Assembly (NCBI GenBank): GCA_029260455.1
Contig: JAJDDF010000005.1
Span: 310,001-374,000, forward strand
From: Phycisphaerales bacterium
Lineage (GTDB): Bacteria; Planctomycetota; Phycisphaerae; Phycisphaerales; UBA1924
DNA length: 64,000 nucleotides
Direction: 5' to 3'
Positions 10,001-18,836 of this stretch are shown here, piece by piece. Both the position numbers and the translations under genes were made by a program. How positions within the stretch are numbered: position 1 is the first letter of the stretch; every line of letters begins with the position of its first letter. The notes beneath the pieces were generated by a model. That model did no database searches and was not told where the DNA came from. It worked only from the letters and a program-made list of their open reading frames with translations.

Positions 10001-11174
10001 GCCAGCCTCGTGCCAGGCGTTCACTGCGCGAGGCATTGATGAGGCTTGCGAGGAATACAAGCAACAGCACCAGCAGTAGTATGCCCAGTATCCAAGGCCA
10101 TAACATTTCCCACATCGCCGCACTGCGCTGATGAGCAAGGACCGCATCGCGATCGAGATACACTTCGCGCGAACGCGCTTCGAGAAGTGATGCAACAGGA
10201 GAATTTTGCAGCGCGATGGTGTACACAATCGCAAAGCCATCCATCCATGGCATGGGATCGAGCTCGTCAGCTGGCGTGTTGACGGGCGTACCAAGTGGCT
10301 CGGGCGGAAGGACCGTGTTGTCAACGATGCGCGAGCGGTAGATATCGAATCCACCGACGCCGCCGATGCGATTCGAGGCGAAATACACAAAGTCGCCCGC
10401 GGGTGAAAATGCCGGAGCGGTATCGTCGGCTTCTGAACACAGTGCATCGACTGCACGAGCAGTGCCAAAACCTGTTTGCCCAACTGGTGCAGTAAAAATA
10501 TTGGCAACGCGCTGTGCTTGCGAACTGCGCAATCGCTCAGCCCATTGGGCATCATCAGGTGTGATGTTAGTGTGTTCATTATCCAGGGGTGCGCTGAGCC
10601 GATCACTGGTCAGATAGAGTTCGGTTCCACTTTGCATGAATGACGCGGCGTAGTCATTGGCAGTGGAATTGATTGCGCCCGCATTGACAGGCGTTTCCCA
10701 GCGTCCATCATTGGACCGCTGTGACCACCAGAGGTCATAGCCGCCGAGGCCACCGGTTCGATCGGAGGCAAAAACCAGACGCTGCCCATCAGGTGATAAT
10801 GCAGGGCTCAATTCATTGTCGCGTGTGTTGAGCGCTGCTATGGGAGTTGCATCAGTCCAGCCGGTCGGGGTCTTGTGAGATTCGTAAAGGTTGAGGCGTT
10901 CACCTTGTGTGGCGCGCACGTAGATGATGACATCGCCTGAAGCCGAGAGTTGCAGCTCACTCGCTCCGCGCAGGTCTATCGGCAACTCGAACGCAATGGG
11001 ATCGCGCCAGAGCATTTGGCGGATGGGCGCAGAATCGGCTTCCTTGCGGATGGATTGCCCATCGGTATAGATCTGACCATTTGAGATGCGCTGTGAATAC
11101 AGCACTGCCCCGACGGCGATGAGAGCGCCGCCGATGATGAGAACACTCGTGATGGCGAGCAACATCCGCCGCAT
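7020..11174 (-). CDS. PD40 propeller / three-TM / disordered spacer / prenyltransferase-like toroid fusion protein
   Basis: 1384 residues, last gene of a TPR-exbB-exbD operon, starting 16 bp after the exbD stop. Order of parts: an N-terminal membrane helix (4-27); PD40/TolB-like propeller repeats to about 340 (LSPDGQRLVFASDR, FSPAGDFVYFASNR); two more membrane helices near 360-382 and 402-424; about 630 residues rich in Ala, Thr, Ser, Pro and Gln without recognisable fold; then an alpha/alpha-toroid of the prenyltransferase/squalene-cyclase repeat type from about 1058 to the end (ALQWLATHQQGDGRW, AVQWLVNEQRDDGS, GGWRYEPGQPGDTS). No DxDD or DDTA cyclase catalytic motif was seen, so binding rather than catalysis is likely. 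The predicted topology puts the propeller and the toroid both in the periplasm. An energy-transducing role is inferred from the neighbours. Confidence 0.85.
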   Translation of the reverse strand: MRRMLLAITSVLIIGGALIAVGAVLYSQRISNGQIYTDGQSIRKEADSAPIRQMLWRDPIAFELPIDLRGASELQLSASGDVIIYVRATQGERLNLYESHKTPTGWTDATPIAALNTRDNELSPALSPDGQRLVFASDRTGGLGGYDLWWSQRSNDGRWETPVNAGAINSTANDYAASFMQSGTELYLTSDRLSAPLDNEHTNITPDDAQWAERLRSSQAQRVANIFTAPVGQTGFGTARAVDALCSEADDTAPAFSPAGDFVYFASNRIGGVGGFDIYRSRIVDNTVLPPEPLGTPVNTPADELDPMPWMDGFAIVYTIALQNSPVASLLEARSREVYLDRDAVLAHQRSAAMWEMLWPWILGILLLVLLLVFLASLINASRSERLARGWRRLSLLAKCILASVAMHMLLMLLFAAWTVGSALGEYLQRPQGTRVALIDRGAAGGAGDIAQQIHAAMTQATTDPAELAQRERAQMMLHPSTDVSMQRMNAEASEMQLTPQDQSTQAADARPPRESPVLEAHPMEVTQVTVTDSSLDTPDAPAAHARAEANQKSTAPLETEPTNRAAMQTASAAQVTSAAMMPSSTDIPVDASRVQTQAHSAPASTAVEIPTQTFIPSVQHRTLAQGSVNTPQSSRSERIVESSHQDVASAAVSPVARPTPPALTITKNTAHQHTLDPDSSTSPALSSRTSRISTSSVEPQPRTNTALPGRAVSTTTAAPLTAAFPTPSASHAQPDEVVTESILTMPAIQTAHDTSRAPIGATDAPAASQFSIASLAPTASSQHIESTNNLVISTGESMLADIATPSEPSHTIQIDAPQSSMASALHLPDAVPQDAQTGKQPTQSIANDYAPLEQLRPMLVIAGQGQGAAPLKAPDIGLEPDEIAPALQHVPSRMHADESKPRQVSSGLPAQTIAIHAPVMPGHLASTLTMPGRSQRGTDKIAPERTVAGLTDIDMPSLARRVEASTNNAPLNALQIAPRDLALVHTASQQLGALQLHISTEPQSVSPSIPADFASSTFAMTDLAPLAFAIPEVPNTPQMYPQREEQTRQALVEQGGGTKETEAAVADALQWLATHQQGDGRWSGREFDDLCQCGGRSAYDFDKALTGLSLLCFLATNNTHTDDGPYRDTVARAVQWLVNEQRDDGSLLHDESMYSHGIATIALCEAYGMSGDPALREPAKNAVDFIVRARNDIQGGWRYEPGQPGDTSVLGWQVMAMESARKCGIDVPAAALDNARAWLDKVSLTGRPGLYTYQVGAPVSMSMTAEAMFVQQLLGTQRDEPRMAQSAQYILRELPNWDRNANTYGWYYATLALFQHRGDAWDQWNANLVAQLLAAQRADGNAQGSWDPSDRWSTIGGRVYQTAICCLTLEVYYRYLPRFVDDP

Positions 11175-11190
11175 TGTTCTGCATTATTCC

Positions 11191-11604
11191 TTACTGCAAT
11201 GGCACAAAGTCTACGAATGGTTGTTCAACGCCAGCGCCTTCGCAGATGTCGAGCGCCTGAGCAACCGACCCCCATGCAGCATCGCGATCGGCGCGCAAAG
11301 TGACTTTCTGTTCGGTGTTCTGTGCGACGGCTTGCGTGAGAATGTCACGCAAATCATCCGGGGCGACGGTTCTTCCACTGAGAATGAGCGCCCCATTGCG
11401 ATCGACATTGATCACCAATTCACGCAGCGCAACAGAAATCGGTGCACCTGATTCAGCATCAGGCAAGGCAATATCAATTTCACGCTCTGTTTGCTGAAAT
11501 GTTGTTGCGACCAGGAAAAAGATGAGCAGCAGAAAGACAATATCAATAATGGGCGTGAGATCAACACCCACAACGGTCTTGTTTGTGTGCGGTTTGATGA
11601 GCAT
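11191..11604 (-). CDS. exbD: ExbD/TolR-family biopolymer transport protein
   Basis: 137 residues. A short cytoplasmic N-terminus leads into a single membrane helix, TPIIDIVFLLLIFFLVATTF, which carries the Asp needed for proton flow in the family. A periplasmic domain with the ExbD fold follows (LRELVINVDRNGALILSG, VTLRADRDAAWGSVAQALD). The length is typical. It lies 3 bp after the exbB-like stop and 16 bp before the large fusion gene, so translation is probably coupled. It is expected to form the stator with the ExbB-like protein in the inner membrane. Confidence 0.95.
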   Translation of the reverse strand: MLIKPHTNKTVVGVDLTPIIDIVFLLLIFFLVATTFQQTEREIDIALPDAESGAPISVALRELVINVDRNGALILSGRTVAPDDLRDILTQAVAQNTEQKVTLRADRDAAWGSVAQALDICEGAGVEQPFVDFVPLQ

Positions 11605-11607
11605 TGG

Positions 11608-12426
11608 CTAGGCCTCTGTGCTCACCGCGACATCAGGTGCACGTGAGATCGGTGCATCGGTGCTCATCGCTTCACCTGCATGTCCATTGTCTGATGGCGC
11701 ACTGATCTTGAGTGATTGCGTAGTATCGCCAGCCAGCTCCACAAGATCGAATGCGATGCGATCCATGTCTGCTGCAAGATGTTCAACTTTGGCGCTGACC
11801 CAGTGATGCCCGATGATTGCAGGCAGCGCAACAAAGAGTCCTGCGGCGGTGGTGATCATGGCTTCGTAGATGCCGCCAGCAAGCATTTCTGTTTTGCCAA
11901 GCGCTTCACCGGAGATCGCAACGGTTTGGAATGCACGAATCATGCCAAGAATAGTGCCAAGCAGGCCAAGCAAAGGTGCAATCGAAGCAACAACAGCCAA
12001 TGCCCGCATGTGCTTGCGCATGTGAAAGACCTGATGTTCACCCTCAGCAGACAAATGTTTCTCTATCACTTCAATTGGCGCACTCAGTCGGCGAATCCCA
12101 GCGGCACAGATACTCGCGATCGGGCTCGCATTAGATTTACAATAGTGCAGCGCATCGCGACGACGCTCCTCAGTTGCAACAGGCGCTCGCAACGTGCGGT
12201 CGAGGCCCTTCATAAAATTCGATGGGATGATGTTGCCTTTGCGGAGCACCATGAAGCGCTCTGCAAGGACGGCGATCATAACCAGCGAGCAGGCACCGAT
12301 TGGGATCATCATCACGCCGCCTTTGACAACAAACTCCCACACACTAGAGCCTTGCGCGGCGATTGCGCCGCCATCACTAGCAGGTGAAGCGGCAAGAATT
12401 GACAATGGCATCATACAATTGACCAT
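11608..12426 (-). CDS. exbB: MotA/TolQ/ExbB proton channel family protein
   Basis: 272 residues. The first membrane segment is around residues 35-55 (GGVMMIPIGACSLVMIAVLA). A cytoplasmic helical region follows, then the conserved pair APLLGLLGTILGMIRAF and GIYEAMITTAAGLFVALPAI that lines the channel in this family. Start ATG 12426 has GGAGAG six bases upstream and lies 3 bp after the TPR gene stop. With the ExbD-like partner it would turn proton flow into motion of an attached protein. The attached protein is presumably the fusion encoded at 7020-11174, since no TonB or TolA is visible. Confidence 0.95.
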   Translation of the reverse strand: MVNCMMPLSILAASPASDGGAIAAQGSSVWEFVVKGGVMMIPIGACSLVMIAVLAERFMVLRKGNIIPSNFMKGLDRTLRAPVATEERRRDALHYCKSNASPIASICAAGIRRLSAPIEVIEKHLSAEGEHQVFHMRKHMRALAVVASIAPLLGLLGTILGMIRAFQTVAISGEALGKTEMLAGGIYEAMITTAAGLFVALPAIIGHHWVSAKVEHLAADMDRIAFDLVELAGDTTQSLKISAPSDNGHAGEAMSTDAPISRAPDVAVSTEA

Positions 12427-12429
12427 TAT

Positions 12430-15400
12430 TTACTCTCCACCCGCCCGCACAGGCCGACCCGGCGGAGTGAGCTGCTCCAGATTCGCAAGACGATCGCGTG
12501 ACAACTCCGCCCACGATGAATCGCCAAATCGTTCGACAACAGCTTCGTATTGAGCCCGAGCATCGGCCACCTGATTCAGCTGTTCAAAGCACTTGCCCGC
12601 TTCGTGCAATGCCGCTGCACTCCACTGCGGGTAGGCATAGAGAATGTCAACGCGCAGCAATTCCCGCACTGCCTGCCGCAATTCGCCCTGAGCAAAAAGG
12701 CATTGTCCGATCTGAAACTGTGCTCGTGCAGCGGTGTCGCCTTCGTGCTTTGTCACCACTGTTCGATAGCCTGCGATGGCATCATCAAATGTGCCATTCT
12801 GCTCATGCGCCCATGCGACACCAAATGCCGCTTGAAACCAGAGGGATTCATCGCCGAACTGCGCGAGGTAGCGTCCAAAGGCATCACGACTGTCATCCCA
12901 ACGTTGCAGCGTGGCAGACGTTTCACCGAGTCGAAGAAGTGCGGCCTGCATGTCTTGCGGGCGGCAGGTGTCATCGCGCGATGCCTGTGCGAACATGTCA
13001 GCAGCGCCAGCGTGTTGATTGAGTTTGAGTAGAGATTCACCGCGAACAAGAGTTGCAGAAGCGCGAACAGTTGAATCCGGGAAGCGCGTATTGAACCCAT
13101 CAAGTGTTGCAGCGGCTTGCTCGTGCTGGCCAAGCTTGTAGCAGCACACGCCGTGCCGATAGACGATTTGCTCAGTAACGCTTTGCGGCAATGTTCCCTC
13201 CGACGATTTGCTCACAGAGATCGCCGCCTCCAACATGGTATTGGCTTCTACAAGTTCATCCGTATCCATGAGGAGCGCAGCGCAATCCAGCAGTGCATGC
13301 CCACGAATGTTCGCAGCGGGATTCATATCAAGCAGTTCACGATATGCCGCGACAGCTTCGGGGCGTTTCAACTCGCGCAAACACCACGCGTATTCATACA
13401 TGGTTGATTCGTGCATCGAAGGTGAAAGTGAATTTTCCTTCGACAGTACCTTCTGAAGATGCGGTACGGCTTCATCACATCGCCCAAGGCGGGAAAGAGC
13501 AAGCCCAAGTTGGGCATGAGATTCTGCGCGCTGGGCATCATCGCCCTCATTGAGCAATTCCTCGAAGGCGGGCGCTGCTTCGTCATACCGACCCGCAGCG
13601 AGCATGGACCGTGCATATTCAAAACGCGATTCACCTGCGACGGCTTCGACCCCGGTGGCAGCGGCGCGCTCAAACCACCGACGTGCAGCTTCGTAATCGC
13701 CGCGCTGTTGTGCAAGTGCTCCGAGATCGCGCATCGCATAGGGGGCAAAGCGGCTGTTTTCATCTGTCTTGACAACTGCTTCAAATGCAGCCGTGGCATC
13801 TTCCATACGATCCAGTGCGGCCAGTGCCTGAGCCATTTCAAAGCGCGCATGCGAAGCGTGACGGCTGTCCGGGTGATCGTTGACTACACGCTTGAACGTT
13901 GCAAGTGCGTCTTGCAAGTGTTCCTGGCGGGATTGTGCAAGACCGAGTTTGATCAGCGCATCATCAACAGCCGGATCGTCTGGCGCAAGAGTGACAAACA
14001 GTTCCAGTGCCTGCGCAGCGCCAGCGTAGTCCTCCGCTTCAAAGAGTCCTCCGCCCAGTTCAAGGGCTGCGGGGACAAACTCTTTCGGTGTTTGCGTGCC
14101 ATCGATCACACGTTCAAAGAGTGGGCGCGCTTCACCAAAACGCCCTGCACGGGTGAGTGCCTGTGCACCGCGAAATGCTGCGCGTTGCGAAGTGATTGTA
14201 TCCGAGGTGTTGTTTTCCACAAGGGCAAATGCTTTGGCTGCATCATCGTGGCGGCCAAGCATGAGCAGATTTTCTGCGCGAAGAGATTGAAGCTCCTGGG
14301 TGCGGCTGGCACTGCGTTGCTTTACCGCAAGTGCTTGCTGACACGTCGCAAGACTTTCATCATACGCAGCGCGATTGTGTTGAAGCGAAGCAATCGTTGT
14401 CAGGGCTTCACCGGCAAGTGCGTGCTTCGGGTGCGCCTCAACAAATGCTCCAAACGCAGCTTCAGCTTGTTCGGCTTGACTGGCTCGCGTGTAGGCAATG
14501 CCAAGGTCATAGCGCATCTCGGCGATGAGTTCGGAGGCGGGATACGTTTGGCTTGCATGTGCAAGTAATGTAGCGGCGGACTCGGGTTTATCTGCGCGCA
14601 GCGCACACTTGGCCGCCCAATATGCTGCGTCATCGCGAAGTGCCCGCGGACCCGAACGCGCCAATGGTGCCAGCAATTCGGCTGCCTGGACAGGCTCATC
14701 TTGATCAAGATGCACGCGCGCGCGCAAGAGCGCTGTATGAGCACCAAGTTCATCATCGGCTCCGCCCTCAAGCGCTGCATCAAGTGCGCGAGCAGCGAGA
14801 TCGAGTTCACCATCGGCATACAGAAGCCGTGCTTCACCAAGGGTCGCCTCGCGTCGCAGCGCAGGTTCATTCGCAAGAGCCGCGCGAGCTTCAGAGAAGG
14901 CACGTTGTGCGCCCGCAGCATCGCCCGTGCGCTCAAGACATCGCCCCTGCATCAGTGTGGCGCGGGCAGCAAGGTGCTCATCGGCGCTCTTTGCACACAA
15001 GCCGAAACGATCAGCAGCCTGCGCAGCATCATCGCGCGCAAGATCGGCCTGCCCGGCGAAAAATGCTGCGCGAGCCGTGAGCGCTTCATTTGGCCATGTA
15101 TTCGTGAGTTCCTCGAAAGCGCGTGATGCAGATTCGTTTTTGCCTGCGCGCTGCAGCGCCTCGACGAGCACCGCAGCGGCTTCTCCGGCGCTTGTATGAT
15201 ATGGAAAATCCTTGACCAGTGCCCCGAAACGCTCAGCAGCACCCGCAGCATCACCCACGCGCAACAGCGCGTGTCCGCCTATGAGCAGCGCATCGCCTGC
15301 AAAGGCAAAAGATGCATCACGCGGGACACTATTGAGCGCATCAATTGATGCCTGCCACTGTTCCATCCGGAATCGGCACACGGCAAGGCCATAGCGCGCC

Positions 15401-15633
15401 GTAGCGACATCGGGGCCGTTCGGGGCATGTTCGAGGTAGGATTCGTATTCGGCGGCCGCAAGTTCGTGCAAGCCGCGATCGAGCAAGCCATGTCCCGTGA
15501 TGAGCGCGCGCTGCGCCTCATCATCGGTGGCGAAGGCGACCATAGGCGTAGTGCAAAGCACCGAAGCCATCAGCACACCATTCATCATCCGCTGCGCAGA
15601 AGCGCGGCGCATCCATCGGCCCATATCTACCAT
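12430..15633 (-). CDS. Large exported TPR-repeat protein
   Basis: 1067 residues. A signal peptide (about 1-35, ending near MVAFA) is followed by back-to-back tetratricopeptide repeats over the whole length, for example AAERFGALVKDFPYHTSAGEAA, ALATFKRVVNDHPDSRHASHA and YEYAWCLRELKRPEAVAAYRELL. Start ATG 15633 has a strong GGAGGT six bases upstream. It is the first gene of the operon with exbB, exbD and the PD40-toroid fusion. TPR proteins of this type (compare CpoB/YbgF beside Tol-Pal) act as periplasmic scaffolds. The repeats run in a GC-rich, Ala-rich style with long antisense open frames, which are not genes. Confidence 0.9.
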   Translation of the reverse strand: MVDMGRWMRRASAQRMMNGVLMASVLCTTPMVAFATDDEAQRALITGHGLLDRGLHELAAAEYESYLEHAPNGPDVATARYGLAVCRFRMEQWQASIDALNSVPRDASFAFAGDALLIGGHALLRVGDAAGAAERFGALVKDFPYHTSAGEAAAVLVEALQRAGKNESASRAFEELTNTWPNEALTARAAFFAGQADLARDDAAQAADRFGLCAKSADEHLAARATLMQGRCLERTGDAAGAQRAFSEARAALANEPALRREATLGEARLLYADGELDLAARALDAALEGGADDELGAHTALLRARVHLDQDEPVQAAELLAPLARSGPRALRDDAAYWAAKCALRADKPESAATLLAHASQTYPASELIAEMRYDLGIAYTRASQAEQAEAAFGAFVEAHPKHALAGEALTTIASLQHNRAAYDESLATCQQALAVKQRSASRTQELQSLRAENLLMLGRHDDAAKAFALVENNTSDTITSQRAAFRGAQALTRAGRFGEARPLFERVIDGTQTPKEFVPAALELGGGLFEAEDYAGAAQALELFVTLAPDDPAVDDALIKLGLAQSRQEHLQDALATFKRVVNDHPDSRHASHARFEMAQALAALDRMEDATAAFEAVVKTDENSRFAPYAMRDLGALAQQRGDYEAARRWFERAAATGVEAVAGESRFEYARSMLAAGRYDEAAPAFEELLNEGDDAQRAESHAQLGLALSRLGRCDEAVPHLQKVLSKENSLSPSMHESTMYEYAWCLRELKRPEAVAAYRELLDMNPAANIRGHALLDCAALLMDTDELVEANTMLEAAISVSKSSEGTLPQSVTEQIVYRHGVCCYKLGQHEQAAATLDGFNTRFPDSTVRASATLVRGESLLKLNQHAGAADMFAQASRDDTCRPQDMQAALLRLGETSATLQRWDDSRDAFGRYLAQFGDESLWFQAAFGVAWAHEQNGTFDDAIAGYRTVVTKHEGDTAARAQFQIGQCLFAQGELRQAVRELLRVDILYAYPQWSAAALHEAGKCFEQLNQVADARAQYEAVVERFGDSSWAELSRDRLANLEQLTPPGRPVRAGGE

Positions 15634-15818
15634 GGGTCCACCTCCGTGTTGAAGCGCTGCACATCAACAGCGTCCGTTTGATTGTCCGCATCCCGGTAAA
15701 CCCACCAGCCACTGGGAACGGAGACCACCATGATAATTTATTGGGGCGCGCGACGGCGAGTACGACCACCGTACCCGCCGCCGCGCGGGAGGGTTTGCAC
15801 CCTAGAGCTAGGGACGCA

Positions 15819-18383
15819 TCAGGCGGCGGCACCTGTCACGACGGGCTCGACTTCCTCGTCGTGGTCGTCCATTTCCTGCATTTCTATCTGAAAATCGGCC
15901 ATCTCCTCTTCAAAGGACTCCATCGCCTCTTCCCAGCTTTCCATTGCCTCTTCGATGGCTTCTTCGATTTGTTCGGCAAGCTCCTCTGCAGATTCCGCCT
16001 CCATCTCCAGTTTGTCAGCTTCGGCCATTGCCAGTTCTGCATCTGCAAGCGTTTCAGCGGCCCGATGCTCCAGAGTCATTGCTTCCCTTTGCATACGTTC
16101 AATCTTCGATTTTGTTGCAATGGATTTCGCCTTTGTTGCCTTCAGGGTCCGATCATCTGCCCCATCATCATGATGGCGCTCGTGTAGACCTTCGAGCATT
16201 TCATGAAGCCGCTCGATTTCCTCGTGGAGACTCTCGATTCGGTCTTCCGCAGCATCGGCAGCACTCTCGTCCTGATCACTCCGGCGGTGGGCCCGCTCGG
16301 CGCGACGATAGAGCTGCTCGGCGGCACGTTGATGCTCGTGCAACGCCCTGCGATGTGATTCGATTTGACGCGACGCCTGTGCCCTGTGTCTGGAAAGTTC
16401 CTCGTGCACTTTGCGCTGCATATCACGGTGCAGGCCCTGCCTCGCTTGCGGTGCGATGCGCACTGCGCGGGGTGCTGGATCGCGTGCAATGCCCCTGCCT
16501 CTGGCCTTGGGCGCTTTGGGCGCCTTGGCCACTTTGCCCTTCAAGGCGGCGTCGTGCTCTGATGTGTGATGCTTGAAGCGAACGGAATTGCCCTCTTCAT
16601 TAGTCACTTCGATGCCATCAGGATTAATCAACACGCAGAATGAATAGAAGACGCGATGCTGCGGGATTGTGGCATGAACTGTGATTTTGTCATCGCCGGG
16701 CGTGATCAGAATCGGAACATCACTTCGGCTCATGAGCCCGGTCATCGGCCCGAGTTTGCCCTTGGGCAGGTGATAGTGCAGCGTGATCTGCTCTGCCGAC
16801 GGGGCTTCGGCGCGGGGCGCTTTCGGAGGCTCCGGTGCAGCTTGAAACTCGCGGCCCTGAAATTTCATTTCGCGAGCCTTGAGCCCCATGAGTCGCCCCG
16901 CTTCAACCAACTCGCGCTCCAGTTGTTTCATGCGGTGCTCGAAAGCACCCCTGGCTTCTGCGGCGTCCGTGCGATCACCTTCACCCATGAAACGATCAAA
17001 CGTCGTTGAGTATTCTGGTGTCTCCGGCGCTTCTTGAACGCGATACTTGGTGGGCTCTGCGGGTTCATCCGCATCAGGACACGCCAGTGCGGGCATGACC
17101 ACCATGCCAATTGCAGCAATTGCAGCGCACATTGCACCACCAAGGATCGAGGGTCTGCGTCGTGAACGTTCCGTCATAACCATTGTGATTCTCCTTCCGA
17201 ATCGTCTGGCAGGACCAGTTGCCATCCCGAGCGCCGCCACCGGCACTCGCCCCCCTCGACGGGTGTTCCCGCCGACGTAAGTTGTTGTGCGCACCAATGC
17301 CTCGGCGTATGCACGCCGGCAATGCGGCAGCAGCGTTGTCACCCATACATCGCACGCAAGATCTGCTTCTTCATTCAATCGCTTGCGCACCCACCACATC
17401 ACCGGATGCCACCAGTACGCAGTTCCGATGAGCAATTCCAAGCGGCGCACCCAGTGATCCCGGCGGCGCAAATGTGCAAGTTCATGCACGAGCACCGCGC
17501 GGCGGGACGCATCGTCAAGTTCTTCCCAGAGCGCCGCTGGCAGCACGACGCACACTCGGGCCCCGCACGTGACCAAAGGCGAGCTGCGGCGGGTCGTAAA
17601 ACGTACGGGCGGAGCCTTTGGCAGGCCAACAAGCGCCGCTGCCTGTCGCGCCATTGCGCGCACCTCTGCAGGCGCAGGTGTTGCAGAACGAATGAACCAT
17701 GCTTGGCGCATCATGCGAAAGATGATCGCAAGCCCAAACACCCCGATGCCACCCAACCAGATGAAGGGCGGCATGGGGGGCAATGCAATGATTGCATTTC
17801 GTACATCGAAAAAGCCAGCACGCCACGCCGATGCGCTGTCTCGCAGCGAACTCATCAGCAGCGCACCAGTTGATGGGCTTGTTGATTCTATGGTGGTTTG
17901 TGGTGTGGGCGCAATGATCGGTGCGGGCTGCTCACTGCGTTTCGGAGTATTTCTCGTGAACCGTTCTAAAGTGCGGTATTTTCCCGGTTCCACAGGATCG
18001 CTGTGTGCGCGACGTGATGAAGGCATTGAACGCCTGCTTGCCCATCCCCCTGTGTCTACCTGTTCGCGCTGCGGCCTCGATCGAGGCATTGGCTTTGCAA
18101 CCGGCGCAATGGGGACATCACTTTGAAGAACCTCCGGAGCCGCGGGCACGGGTTCACTCACCGGTGCGATACGTGTCAACACGTTTGCATCGGGCAATGT
18201 GGCGCGAATGCCAACTGATGCAAGCAACGGGGCCGTGAAACACACAAGCACAGCAACATATAACGCATGGCGTGTGGCGGGGCGGCGAACACCCATGCAA
18301 CACAGCGCCGCAGCGAGGATCGCCACAGGCGCAAGTGCCAGTGAAGCAACCCACAGCGCGCCATACGATGAGGCAAGAATCAT
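15819..18383 (-). CDS. M56 (BlaR1/MecR1-like) membrane metalloprotease with acidic coiled-coil C-terminus
   Basis: 854 residues. Membrane segments lie at about 5-25, 33-58, 180-205 and 404-424. The zinc motif HELAH is near residue 298 (AVLVHELAHLRRRDHW), followed by EEADLACDVWV, as in the M56 family. After the last membrane helix the extracytoplasmic part lacks a penicillin-binding sensor. It has a beta-rich stretch (about 530-620) and then some 230 residues of charged coiled coil that becomes extremely Glu/Asp-rich at the end. The ATG overlaps the BlaI-like stop by four bases (ATGA), so the two are one transcription unit. By analogy it would cleave the repressor after sensing a signal outside the inner membrane; the signal is unknown. 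Confidence 0.9.
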   Translation of the reverse strand: MILASSYGALWVASLALAPVAILAAALCCMGVRRPATRHALYVAVLVCFTAPLLASVGIRATLPDANVLTRIAPVSEPVPAAPEVLQSDVPIAPVAKPMPRSRPQREQVDTGGWASRRSMPSSRRAHSDPVEPGKYRTLERFTRNTPKRSEQPAPIIAPTPQTTIESTSPSTGALLMSSLRDSASAWRAGFFDVRNAIIALPPMPPFIWLGGIGVFGLAIIFRMMRQAWFIRSATPAPAEVRAMARQAAALVGLPKAPPVRFTTRRSSPLVTCGARVCVVLPAALWEELDDASRRAVLVHELAHLRRRDHWVRRLELLIGTAYWWHPVMWWVRKRLNEEADLACDVWVTTLLPHCRRAYAEALVRTTTYVGGNTRRGGRVPVAALGMATGPARRFGRRITMVMTERSRRRPSILGGAMCAAIAAIGMVVMPALACPDADEPAEPTKYRVQEAPETPEYSTTFDRFMGEGDRTDAAEARGAFEHRMKQLERELVEAGRLMGLKAREMKFQGREFQAAPEPPKAPRAEAPSAEQITLHYHLPKGKLGPMTGLMSRSDVPILITPGDDKITVHATIPQHRVFYSFCVLINPDGIEVTNEEGNSVRFKHHTSEHDAALKGKVAKAPKAPKARGRGIARDPAPRAVRIAPQARQGLHRDMQRKVHEELSRHRAQASRQIESHRRALHEHQRAAEQLYRRAERAHRRSDQDESAADAAEDRIESLHEEIERLHEMLEGLHERHHDDGADDRTLKATKAKSIATKSKIERMQREAMTLEHRAAETLADAELAMAEADKLEMEAESAEELAEQIEEAIEEAMESWEEAMESFEEEMADFQIEMQEMDDHDEEVEPVVTGAAA

Positions 18384-18787
18384 GGCGCGTCTCCTCGCAC
18401 GTCATCTTGCTCTGCAAGGCGATCAATGATGGCACGGAACTGTTCTATATCTTCGGGCGTGAACTGTTGTGATTCCATCAATTGCAACACGAGCGGCCCG
18501 GGAGCGCCATCGAAGAGTTGATCGACGATGGAGTTGATGCGCTCTTTGGCCACGCGCTTCCGAGACACTTTGGCCTTGTAGATATAGGCCTGCCCGCGTT
18601 TGTCGGCGACGACTTTGCCTTTTTGCTCAAGACGCGTGAGAAACGTGAGCACCGTGGTGTAGGCAATATTTCTGCCGCGCTGCTGAAGGTGCTCAAGCAC
18701 CCCCCGAACTGTTGTTGGGCCGAGCTCCCAGAGAGCATGAAGCACTTCAAGCTCTGCTCCACCTGGTTGTGCGCTACGTTTGGCCAA
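18380..18787 (-). CDS. BlaI/MecI/CopY-family transcriptional repressor
   Basis: 135 residues, winged-helix N-terminal half: GGAELEVLHALWELGPTTVRGVLEHL, then the recognition helix and wing RNIAYTTVLTFLTRLEQKGKVVADKRGQAYIY. A short dimerisation tail follows. The likely start is TTG 18787 (TTG GCC AAA), with CCGGAGG ten bases upstream; no ATG is available in frame. It overlaps the M56 protease gene by four bases. Two palindromes that match BlaI-type operators lie just upstream (18818-18854), so it very probably represses its own operon. Cleavage by the M56 partner would relieve repression, as in beta-lactam sensing systems, though the inducer here need not be an antibiotic. Confidence 0.92.
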   Translation of the reverse strand: MAKRSAQPGGAELEVLHALWELGPTTVRGVLEHLQQRGRNIAYTTVLTFLTRLEQKGKVVADKRGQAYIYKAKVSRKRVAKERINSIVDQLFDGAPGPLVLQLMESQQFTPEDIEQFRAIIDRLAEQDDVRGDAP

Positions 18788-18817
18788 GTCGAAACGACCT
18801 CCGGAGAGTCGGGTATC

Positions 18818-18835
18818 CTACTACAAGCGTAGTAG
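18818..18835. promoter_or_regulatory. BlaI-type operator palindrome 1
   Basis: Perfect inverted repeat CTACTAC-AAGC-GTAGTAG. Half-sites of this kind (TACTAC/GTAGTA) are typical for BlaI/MecI-family repressors. It lies 31 bp upstream of the TTG start of the BlaI-like gene, where a promoter would be expected. Confidence 0.85.
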
Positions 18836-18836
18836 T

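Noticed and set aside
13459-14568. Long forward open frame antisense to the TPR gene
   Set aside because: It mirrors the GC- and Ala-rich TPR repeats, has a random-looking Cys/Arg-rich product and no ribosome site.
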